Shown piece by piece: positions 36,348-45,765 of a stretch of 64,000 bases of DNA. The position numbers and the translations under genes were made by a program. The stretch is from Xiphydria camelus (lineage: Eukaryota; Arthropoda; Insecta; Hymenoptera; Xiphydriidae): assembly GCA_963678675.1 (NCBI GenBank), contig OY783199.1:6951501-7015500 (forward strand). Direction: 5' to 3'. Position 1 is the stretch's first letter. Each line of letters begins with the position of its first letter. The notes beneath the pieces are model-generated. The model was given only the letters and a program-made list of their open reading frames with translations, searched no databases and was not told the DNA's origin.

Positions 36348-39300
36348 ATGCAGCTCAACAAATGGATTCAGTACTTGCAAAGAATATGGAACTTCGAGAA
36401 GGCGGTAGAGCCAGAAAACATTGGCGAATCTTCCCAAGTTTCCACCTCACAAGAAACAAGCTATTCTTTTGAATGGATAAAGTCACAAAATAAGGAATCA
36501 TTTTATGAAAGTAACCAAGATCGCCTCCTAGCTGGCACTGATGTTTCAGTTACATCGAAAGAGGAGGAAGCGACGACGAGTGTAAAGGATAACGATCTCT
36601 CGTCAGGTTTACGGAAGCTTTTGATATTGAGTGCCAATGGGGAAGAATGCTCTAATGCGAAAGCGGAGAAAATAGTAGGAGAGGAAAAGAAATATGCGTG
36701 CTTTACATGTAACAAACAATTTACGGGTGAGGAACAGTTGTGTGAACACATTAACGGAAAGAAGCATAGGAGTCAGATGCTCTTATACACAGACGTCGAT
36801 GCTGCCCATTCGACATCGGAGAAAAATAACTCTGCGTCGAACGACAGGACTGCGTCCACGAATAATACGAGTACGACGATGCGGAAGAAACGAAAAAGAA
36901 AGTCTGCTAGGAAAAAGAATACCGATGAGATCTTTACCTTTAGGAATTTATCCATCAGTTGTACATTTTGCTCTGAATCTTCCCAAGTTTCCACCTCGCA
37001 AAAAACAAGCCATTCTTTCGAACGGATAAACTCGCAGGATAAGGAAAAATTCCACGAACAATCCACAACTGTCACGTCAAGCGTTGGGTTTTCCATGCCC
37101 GCATATTGCCCAAAATGCATGGTTTACATCTGCGATGAGGAAACATTGATAGTTCACTTGAGGTCTCCTGCACACAAGAGGACGCACTGCTCGATCGAAC
37201 AGGGTTCTGCAAAATTGGCGCAAGAGCCGGAGCCTGAAACGAATAATGTTACAGCACCAAAAAAAGTCTCGTACAATTGTCACCTTTGCGATATTCAATT
37301 TAAGAAGTATCAGATGCTGATTCGACATTCCGTACAAACTCCGCATATATTGAACAAGTTAAGAGAAATAAAAGAAAATATGTGCAGCATCTCAAAAAAA
37401 CAGGGACAGCCGGCAGTGAATGGCGAGAAGAAAAAATCCAACAATGTGAACTCGCTGGTCTACAAATGCGATCTCTGTAATGTTAAAGTAGCACGAGACA
37501 AGATGCTGGTGGAACATTTTAATGGAAAGAAACATAAAGGTAAACAAAATCGCCTATTAGCTGGCATTAGCTGGCTATTAGGTGACATTTCCAGTACATC
37601 GAAAAAGGAGAAAACGACGACGAGTGTAAATAATAACGATCTCTCATCGGGTTTACGGAAGCTTTCGACATTGAGCGCCAGCAATGAGGGAACATTGGTA
37701 GTTCACTTGAGGTCTCTTGCACAAAAGAGGACGCACTGCTCGATCGAACAGAGTTCTGCGAAATTGGCGCAAAAGCCGAAACCTCAAGTGAGTAATGTTG
37801 CCGCACCAAAAGAAATCTCGTACAATTGTCACCTACGCGATATTCAATTTAAGAAAGATCAGATGCTAATTCGACATTTCGGACAAACTCCGCATATATT
37901 GAAAACGTATAGAGGAATAAACGAAAGCATGTGCAGCATCTCTGAAAAACAGGGACAGCTACCAGTAAATAACAAGAAGAAAAAATCCAAAAATGTGAAC
38001 TCACTGGTCTACAAATGCGATCTCTGTAACGTTAAAGTGGCGCGAGACAAGATGCTGGTGGATCATTTTAACGGAAAGAAACATAAAAGTAAAAAGAATC
38101 GCCTATTAGCTGACATTAGCTGGCTATTAGGTGACGTTTCCATTACATCGAAAGAGGAGAAAGCGACGACGAGTGTAACGGGTAACGATCTCTTGTCGAG
38201 TTTACGGAAGCTTTTGACGTTGAGCGTCAACGGGAAAAAATGCTGTAATACGAAAGCGGAGAAAATAGTCGAGGAGAAGAAAATGGAATACGCGTGCTTT
38301 ACTTGCAACGGGAAATTTACGGGTGAGAAACAGTTGAACGAACACATTAACGGAAAGAAGCATAGGAGACAGATGCTCTTGTATACGAACGTTGACGCCG
38401 CTCGTTCGACATCGGAGAAGAAGAACTCTGCGCCGAGCGACACGACTGCGTCCACGAACAATACGAATACGACGATGCAAAAGAAACGAAAGAGAAAGCA
38501 TGCTAGGAAAAAGAATACCGAATCTAAGAAGTCGGCTGACTTTTTTAAGACACTGAAATCGAAATATTTGAATTCGGCAATAGACATCAAACTGAGTACC
38601 CGAATGTCATTCGCTAAGGATGCTCAAGTTATGTATTGCCTCGCTTGTAAAGAGAACGTTCCCAATAAGTTTCAAACTTACTACGAACACATTCGTTCCG
38701 TACCTCACTTGAACAATCTCGAGTTGATGATAAAAGACGATATAGAATTCGAGGATTTCCCGGTCGAATTTAGCGACCTAGCTCTTGCGAAAGAATTTAT
38801 GCAAGAACTGTCGAACGAACGCGTCAAGTGCTTCGCATGCGACGTAGATCTGTGGAACAAGAACTCTACCCTTCGCCAGCACATTGCGATGGAAGTTCAC
38901 GGAGAGAAGAGAAAATACTGGAAGGGGATGACGCAATGGGTCTTCGACGAAATTCTTTCGCAGATCGAGCAGGTTTGGTATTACACCCAAAAATACTGCT
39001 GCCAGTTGTGCGACTGCGTGTTCGACATAGATGCCAAGTTTGAAGAACATCTGAGGGATGACAAGCACGGAGCAAAATTAAAGTTGATCGGCATTTCTCC
39101 GGATAAGCTCGGATACGAATTTTGCGTACCGTGTGCCACTCTGTGGATCGGTTGCGCCGATTCCTTTACTAGACATTGTCAGGATAAGATGCACAAGTAC
39201 ATGATACAAAGCGGCATCTATATGGCACGGAATATGCCGGATAGCGCAACGCAAATGCTAAAGAACATGCAAGGATGCGTCGACGAGCTGATCGAGCAGT

Positions 39301-40703
39301 CCAATAAACATTTGTCGCACAAGCGGAGGAAGCAAAAGAAATTGTTGAAGTGCCTGGAGAGTATGGCCAAGACGAAATTTCCAAGCGCGACTGCATATTC
39401 TTTTGGATCCAGGATTTCGAGATTGGGATTCCCGGATAGCGACATCGACATTTTCATCGATTGTGGTAAGTACATTTTGAAATAATGACGCAATCTGCTT
39501 CGCGTCATTGATTAATTTTGGAATCGGTGCAGAGTTAAGGGGTCATAGTCTCGGTAGCAGGATATAAATCCAAGTTTCCTCCATTCAGGAAATACGTACT
39601 ATGGAGAGAATTCAGCGACGTCGCAACAACTGCTCTTCATAGAGGCGATTGAAGATTGCCTACTTGACAAAGAGGAGATTTGGGCTATAGAAGAAATTCT
39701 GACGCGTAGCAGAACGCCGATGATCAAATCAGTTCATAGACCTACGAAACTGAAGTGCGACATTGTCGTAACGAACGGACTCAGCGTGGAGAACACCAAT
39801 TTACTAAAGTCCGTCTTCGCGAAACATTCGTAATCTCCGTTATGCGATGAGCAATCGTGTTTTACGAATTATATCAACTGCTTGCAGATGTTTCGTCGAG
39901 ACGTATCCACTTTGTCGGAAGTTGATATTATTCTTAAAGAAATGGCTCACTGAATGCGGTTTATTGGGAGTGCAATGTATTACGAGTTACGCGCTTGCTT
40001 GGTACGTCTTATTTTACTTGCAAACGGAGTCAATTCTGCCGAGCATCGATCGCTTGATAAAATTGCGGAATAAATCTAAAATCGTTGCTGGTAAGTCAAA
40101 TTCTACTCAAAGATAATCTCGTTCTCGGATAAGACGGTTATAAGAGAAGGGAACGTATATATAGAGCGTGTTCATAAATTGGCTGACAGTACTGCATTCC
40201 CATTCCGAAGTATGGGAATGCAGTACTGTCAGCCAATTTATGAACACGCCCATAATATGGGAGAAAAAAACAAGACGTTTAGGGTGATTGAGAACGGTTT
40301 TGCACACTTCTTTTATTCTACAGGTTGGGAAGTTGGCGTTTGTTACGAATTCCATTTTAATCAGCCGAGTCTGACTCTGTCTGAACTTCTGCTTGGATTC
40401 TACGAATACTACGCAGAATTTGATTACCGTTTTGACGTCGTTTGCCCGTTAATTGGTTGTACTGTCAAAAAGCGTGCATTTCTCGAGCCGGCTACTCTTC
40501 CGAAGGAAATGACACGTTATGTCGAATATTTGAAGACGTCCAAAGATCCGGAGCCTTTCGGAATCGATTCCGCCATGTGCATTCAGGATCCTTTCGATCT
40601 CTCTCACAATTTAACCAAGACTGTCCCAAAATTCGTATTGAATCGCTTCAGACAATTCTGCGGTCAATGCGCGAATATATTACACGAATCTGTCACGATA
40701 TAA
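36348..40703 (+). CDS. Multi-C2H2 zinc-finger Cid1-type terminal nucleotidyltransferase
   Basis: Four exons, 36348-39465, 39589-39829, 39888-40090, 40324-40703; all phases fit, introns are 123, 58 and 233 bp; 1313 residues from the first ATG. The open frame continues upstream to 36297 and the true start may be in an unseen exon. The C-terminal third is a Cid1/TUT-type polymerase: GSRISRLGFPDSDIDIF (Asp 1032 and 1034), third Asp in KLKCDIVVTN (about 1097), then KKWLTECGLLG, ITSYALAWYVLFYLQ, ILPSI and a PAP-associated segment ending QDPFDLSHNL, as in TUT1/Star-PAP. Such enzymes add U or A to RNA 3' ends. The N-terminal two thirds hold about ten intact and two degraded U1/JAZ-type C2H2 fingers (near 116, 252, 309, 372, 447 degraded, 492 degraded, 555, 648, 762, 826, 883, 924), a type that often binds double-stranded RNA. 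No RRM is seen, unlike vertebrate TUT1. Basic KKRKRK tracts (about 183 and 718) are likely nuclear signals. Confidence 0.88.
40166..40249. repeat. Perfect 38-bp-arm palindrome in intron 3 of the nucleotidyltransferase
   Basis: Arms 40166-40203 and 40212-40249 are exactly complementary with an 8-base loop. It lies wholly within the 233-bp intron 40091-40323 and makes up a third of it. Identical arms suggest a very recent insertion or continuing gene conversion. Confidence 0.9.
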
Positions 40704-40999
40704 TGCAATGCGCTATTGTTGCCTAAGTGATCAACAGTAAAATCCTGACCCATGCTTTACATAATTGTCTTTCTATCAAATTCCTTTTGGAATATGATTT
40801 TTTCGTTCGTTGATAATTTTTATACTCAGTAATCGTCAATTTTTTAAAAAGAAATGGATCATATTCACATATCATTTATCACAACCTATGAATTATACGA
40901 ATTTTCTTTTAGGTATGTAGTCGTACAATTATTGCACGCATTTTTAAATTGAAAACTGTAACGAAAGAATTATACGTACTAGTATTTTTCTGATTATAA
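40704..40999 (+). other. 3' UTR of the nucleotidyltransferase gene, first part
   Basis: AT-rich, with no AATAAA before the one at 41244, so the transcript probably continues through the MITE at 41000-41133. Confidence 0.45.
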
Positions 41000-41133
41000 G
41001 GGCCGGCTTTACCCCAACACGGTATAAACGCGGTATAGCGCTATACTGAGAATGTGTGTGACCAGCAATAAGCCTTATGGTTATTCTCAGTATAGCACTA
41101 TACCGCGTTTATACCTGTTGGTAAAACCGGCCC
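41000..41133. repeat. 134-bp MITE with TAA target duplication (Harbinger-type)
   Basis: The ends GGGCCGGCTTTACC and GGTAAAACCGGCCC are inverted, the arms continue through ACGCGGTATAGCGCTATACTG, and TAA flanks both sides (40997-40999, 41134-41136). A 3-bp TAA/TTA duplication with GGGCC ends fits PIF/Harbinger MITEs. It lies in the likely 3' UTR of the upstream gene. Confidence 0.8.
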
Positions 41134-41243
41134 TAAGAAAGGAACTGGGTGATATATACATATATGTACATACTAGAGAAAACATTTATACTTGTGTATA
41201 TGGATATGGCGCTAATAATAACTTTGTAATACTTGGGGATTTA

Positions 41244-41249
41244 AATAAA
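41244..41249 (+). terminator. Candidate polyadenylation signal of the nucleotidyltransferase gene
   Basis: First AATAAA after the stop at 40703, giving a 3' UTR of about 0.55 kb that includes the MITE. Confidence 0.45.
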
Positions 41250-42209
41250 AACAAGTTTATATTATAGACATTTCTCGAGGACGCGCTATGCTCTGTATAA
41301 AATCACAGAAGAGATATTGGAATTTATTTTATTCATCTTCTGAAGACTAGAAAAATCATGAATTAAATGCACTTTGCGCACATAAATAAATCAAAGTTAT
41401 TTCCCGAAGTCATAATCATCGAATAACTTGTAAAAAAAAATCGAAAAACCTAACATTTTTAGTGTAACGTCATTCTCTCATTTATCATTTATAATACTGA
41501 CAGAATCCGTGACCCCGGGTGTACATACGTACACAGGTATCCACGCTCGCGTGATGTTCTATGTACATTACAAAGTTCATAAAACTCAATTGACCTATAA
41601 TATGGCGTTCAAGACGCTGCAAAAGCTTAAAACATTAATTAAACTAAAACGAAACACTTTTAACTAGCGGTTTCCGCTTGGTTTTTGTAGCAAATTTTCC
41701 CCGCTACAAAATGGTAATTCTACTTTTTTAATTGAGCCCATTGAACGAGAAATATTAGCGTTCAAAGGACGCTCTATCACAATTATTATTTATTCATTAA
41801 TTACACATATTTCCCGGCCAAAGTGGTTTGGGATCTTTTAATATGTTTTTCAGGGAATTTTCCCTATCGATTGGTATAGGTTTCATCCTATCTGGATTTA
41901 TTTGCATTTCCTCGAATAAAATCGCCTATTTTGACTGCACTATCGGTTGAATTTTCACCCCGGTCGCGATTCGCCGCACGTTGCACCGCGAACCACCGAA
42001 TTACCGCTTTCGCGGTAGTCCTATTTCGCGGTTCCGTCCTCGCCGTGTGGACAATGCCGGCGGTGCTGGCGGGCCTCCTCCCCGGCGCATCGCGCGTACC
42101 AAATTCTAAGTCCCCTAAGTATTAAAACTCCTAATTCAGGAGTTTCAATACTTAGAATAAATAGGAATAGAAACTTAGAACTAAATGGGAAGTATATAGG
42201 AATGAAGAC
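41250..42209. other. No gene recognised
   Basis: Mostly AT-rich. A GC-rich patch at 41950-42100 carries a 64-codon frame without similarity that I recognise. From about 42110 the sequence has an imperfect inverted partner near 43765-43831, marking an older element. Confidence 0.4.
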
Positions 42210-42212
42210 TTA

Positions 42213-42824
42213 AGGTAGTGTCAGACACGGCTACTTTTGCTGCGCAGTTTTTTTGCAGCGGCTGCAAAAGTTGCGTACAGTGTTCACACACACACCAGCC
42301 GAAAGTAGCGCAAGACGCGCAGTTTTTATGCTACAGCTGCCTGCAAAAGTTGCAGGTCGAGACTAGAAGTTGCACATAAGAAAAATAAGCTTTCCGAGGT
42401 ATCCACATTAACGTATTTTCGTTCTTTAAAAATACCTGCAATTCCTTTGCCTCAAGTGCATAAGCTGTATGAATAATTCATTGCAGGTATTTCAGGTATT
42501 TTTAAAGAACAAAAATATTTTAATGTGGATCATCTCTGAAAACTTGTTTTTCTATTTAGACCCCTTAGCTTCTCATCCCCTCATATGTTCACACCAAAGC
42601 ACTGCTTCAACTGATTTGAAAACTTTTGCTGCGCTTGCAACCTTCTGCAATAGCCGTTCACACATGGCTGCTTCTTAAACTGCGCGCAACTTAAAATTAC
42701 TGCACGCGCAACCAGGCTACGATCGCAATGTTGCAGGTTGCATGGGTGTTCACACTTGCAGCAGTTCAAGTTGCGCAGTTTTTTAATGTCCTGCGCAGCA
42801 AAAGTAGCCGTGTCTGACATACCT
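42213..42824. repeat. 612-bp MITE with TTA target duplication
   Basis: The ends are AGGTAGTGTCAGACACGG and CCGTGTCTGACATACCT, flanked by TTA at 42210-42212 and 42825-42827. The inverted partner sequence at 43765-43831 shows the uninterrupted site (GACTTAGGAAATATAG when reversed), which confirms the insertion borders. The interior is rich in TGCGCAG and TGCAGC words and holds a further inverted pair around 42422-42508. A Harbinger-type element is likely. Confidence 0.85.
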
Positions 42825-42827
42825 TTA

Positions 42828-43811
42828 GGAAATATAGAAGGAGCTGATACTAATAGTATGGAATAAGAAACTTAATTTTGGGGATTGGAGGAGTTCCCAT
42901 CCCTATAGAATTAAGGGGAGGTTCTCTCAGATTCGGTTGAAACTAAAGCAAAGTTTGAGAATTTTTTGTGGGATAATGAAAAGGCATACGAACTTCCGGT
43001 TTTTATGGTTTTATTTGTTCATTATTCTAAAATGCTCGGAAATTTTTATTACGAGGAAATTCGCACGCGAGACATCGTCCGGAAACTTCAGGTCTGCAGC
43101 CTCTTGCAGTGAACTGAAGTCAGTCATAATTTAAAGTCATCAAAAATTATGAAATTCTCTATGGCTTATACCTAATTAGAATGAATGTGGACAAAAAATA
43201 AACCAAATTATGGACGTTTCAAAAAAAGTGAAATTTTCACACCCTTTTTTTTTACTTGGACTTCGCTTAAAAATGATGAATCGACAATTTTTCATGCTCA
43301 TTCTAGGTACACTGAAAAAAGTATTTAGCTAATCCAGCTATATTTCTGGTTGCCTCAGACACAACTAGAAAAGTATTGCTAGCGTAGCAAAAATTCTTGC
43401 TATTGCGAAGAAAATTATCACTGCAATTACTATAGTTTTCTAGTTGTGGCCAAATTTTTTTGAGTGTATAAGCCATACAAAAAAGTATATCCTTTTGGGC
43501 AGACTTTGAATGAAGTGAATCGGATCAATAGATCAAGACCTGTGCTTGAAGTTATGATGAACAATATGGTTTCAAGAAAAACGCGTTGAAAGTTACCTGA
43601 ACGTCGCTCAGCGCGCGTGAGGTAGGTGCGTTCGAGACGCTCCAATTCGATAAATATGTTTCGTATCGGAGTATCCTTTTGCACACATATTCTACACATA
43701 TGTAGCTTTCATTTTTATAAAAAAAACGATTTTTTTTTCGAAAAAATCTAATAGAAGCTCCCGTTAAGTTTCCTATCCCATAGTATTAACATCTAGTCCT
43801 TCTATATTTCC
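42828..43811. other. Older foldback element with no recognised gene
   Basis: The left arm (about 42170-42210 plus 42825-42885) pairs with 43765-43831. The interior shows a small inverted pair (about 43309-43470, ACACTGAAAAAA and TTTTTTTGAGTGT) and no recognised protein. The right end abuts the mariner relic, so this element appears to have inserted into a mariner copy. Confidence 0.4.
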
Positions 43812-44172
43812 TAAGTCTTCATTCCTATACATAATTTTTTGCGTTTCGGGTTGTCGACATAGATCCATTTCTCATCAACGGTTACGATACGCCATAAAAG
43901 CTTTTCTTTTTATGCTTTGCAAGCAAAGAAATCGAGATGTTCAGACAATTAGCAATGGTATTTTCGGTCAATTCATATAGCAGCCACTTTCCTTCTTTTT
44001 CAATCTCTCCCATGTCATGTTTGACGTCGCGAAATTGTAGATTCGTATCAACTTCAAGCTGTTGAGCCAATTGTTTGAGTAGGGTTTTCGTCCAATAGAG
44101 TTTGCAGTTGTTTATCTTCAAACTTCTTTGTTTGACCTGACCATTGTTTGTCGCGAACATCACTGTTTCCAC
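43812..44172 (-). pseudogene. Mariner transposase fragment, frameshifted
   Basis: The minus-strand translation from 44172 gives KTLLKQLAQQLEVDTNL, then MGEIEKEGKWLLYELTENT and ISLLAKHKKKSF, the usual mariner helix-turn-helix end and the EIEKEGKWLPHEL region. After a frameshift near 43898 a second frame continues WRIVTVDEKWIYVDNPKRKK, which contains the first catalytic Asp (TVDEKW; TGDEKW in most mariners). N- and C-terminal parts and the second and third acidic residues are missing. It is a dead relic cut by a later element on its 3' side. Confidence 0.85.
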
Positions 44173-44690
44173 TTTTGAAGCGACGAAATCAGTCTCTCTC
44201 TATACTGTTTTTGATGGAGCAGATTCAGCATACGTTTGCACAAGTAATTGATGAGCTGCAGCCGCACTTTTAAAAAAAATCAAAGTAGTGTAGAAGTCGA
44301 AAAAACAACTTGTCGCATTCCATTTTCTCAGGTTATAGACATAGACTTTTATTAATAAAAATGGCAGCTTAATGATTGACTCTTAATGAGAAATGTTCAT
44401 AATTTTGAGTGATATGTACAAGAAGGATTAGTCGCTGAGCACGACATAAGTAGTTAGCCATCTGCAGGAGAACAGCGGCTTTCAATGCAACCTCCTAATA
44501 TTAGCAGTTTACTTGACCTTGACCTTGAAAATGATGCTGCTAAATTCGAATACCTTCAACTTCCTATTTGTTTAAATAATGTGATACTTTAATTTTAGAA
44601 TTGAATGTAGATAAGCATACGTGACTAATAACAGTCCTCACTGGTCGACAATCGGGCGCAAACTGAAGGAAAGGTCCGGTCGAGTGCTTC
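44173..44690. other. No gene recognised
   Basis: AT-rich; may contain more degenerate mariner sequence upstream of the relic, but I could not read it. Confidence 0.35.
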
Positions 44691-44693
44691 TTA

Positions 44694-44820
44694 GGGCCAG
44701 TTCCACAATTCGGGCTTATCTAGATAAACTCGGTTTAAATCCTCATTCTCGGGCGCTCATTGGTTGGACGGATGATTTAAACTCCGTTTAAGAGTTAAGC
44801 CCGAGTTGTGGAACCGAGCC
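44694..44820. repeat. 127-bp MITE with TTA target duplication
   Basis: The ends GGGCCAGTTCCACAA and TTGTGGAACCGAGCC are inverted with a few mismatches, with TTA on both sides (44691-44693, 44821-44823). Same type as 41000-41133 but a different family. Confidence 0.8.
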
Positions 44821-45197
44821 TTATAGGTATAGCCGCTACGGTATGCCATGCGTTTGCGCATCTTATGGTCTATTTTTTCAAAAAATATTGAAATTTTCAA
44901 GAGAAATAGAGTACTTCCAGTGATGACGGAATGGAATTTAAGGTAGACGAGTTAACGTTGTAGGTATTTTTTACCCAACGAACTTTACAATTTTTATAAA
45001 ATGTAACTATCGAGCTCTATTTTAAAAAAAGTGGCCTTCATATCTTGTAAAGTAATGAGTGTTATTAAAAACTTCTTACATCCTACATCCCCCTCGACCC
45101 TAAACAACTTTTATTCGGAAGACTTTTCCGTAAAATGACTAAGAACGAAAATAAATGGAATCTTTCCTTGATAAATTGAAACCTTGTATATGATATA

Positions 45198-45765
45198 CAG
45201 GGTGTTCGGAAAAAACACCGACACAGAAATAGGGGTGATAGGTTACGTCATTACAAGTATTTTGATATAAGGGACCTATACCCGCAAGCGCCCCCATCTG
45301 GAGATATCAACTTTTCAAGTTTATAACGACCGAGGTTGATCAAAGTAGAATAATATTGAGTTTTTTGTCTACCTGTACAATTGAAAAACAAATGAAAACT
45401 CCTTGTATCCGCATCATCTTCGAAAAGTACAAGGACTTGAGCCAAGCGGTTATCCTTTCCGCAAGCAGTTTGCGCAGTGGCACATCTATCCAGAATCGTT
45501 TCCGATGTTGCATGGACATGGGTGGCCGTCATTTTGAGCATTTGCTGTAGTACATTGTTTTTGTAGCTCGTAAAATTAAATATTCGTTACCATCTTGATA
45601 CGTTTCTTATTATTCTACTTTAATCAACCTCGGTCGTTATAAACTTGAAAAGTTGATATCTCCAGAAGGGGGCGCTTGCGGGTATAGGTCCCTTATATCA
45701 AAATACTTGTAATGACGTAACCTATCACCCCTATTTCTGTGTCGGTGTTTTTTCCGAACACCCTG
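45198..45765. mobile_element. TA-flanked Tc1/mariner-superfamily element with 0.17-kb arms
   Basis: TA|CAGGGTGTTCGGAAAAAACA at the left and the exact inverse ending CCCTG|TA at the right. The arms remain complementary with few mismatches for about 165 bases (through GGGGTGATAGGTTACGTCAT and CGACCGAGGTTGAT). The central 240 bases carry, on the plus strand, a short frame ending GGRHFEHLL, which resembles the extreme C-terminus of transposases found with such elements. I read it as an internally deleted copy. Confidence 0.8.

Noticed and set aside
38063..38590. 175-codon minus-strand hydrophobic frame that looks membrane-like
   Set aside because: It is the antisense shadow of the zinc-finger exon; Lys-rich codons read in reverse as Phe/Leu.
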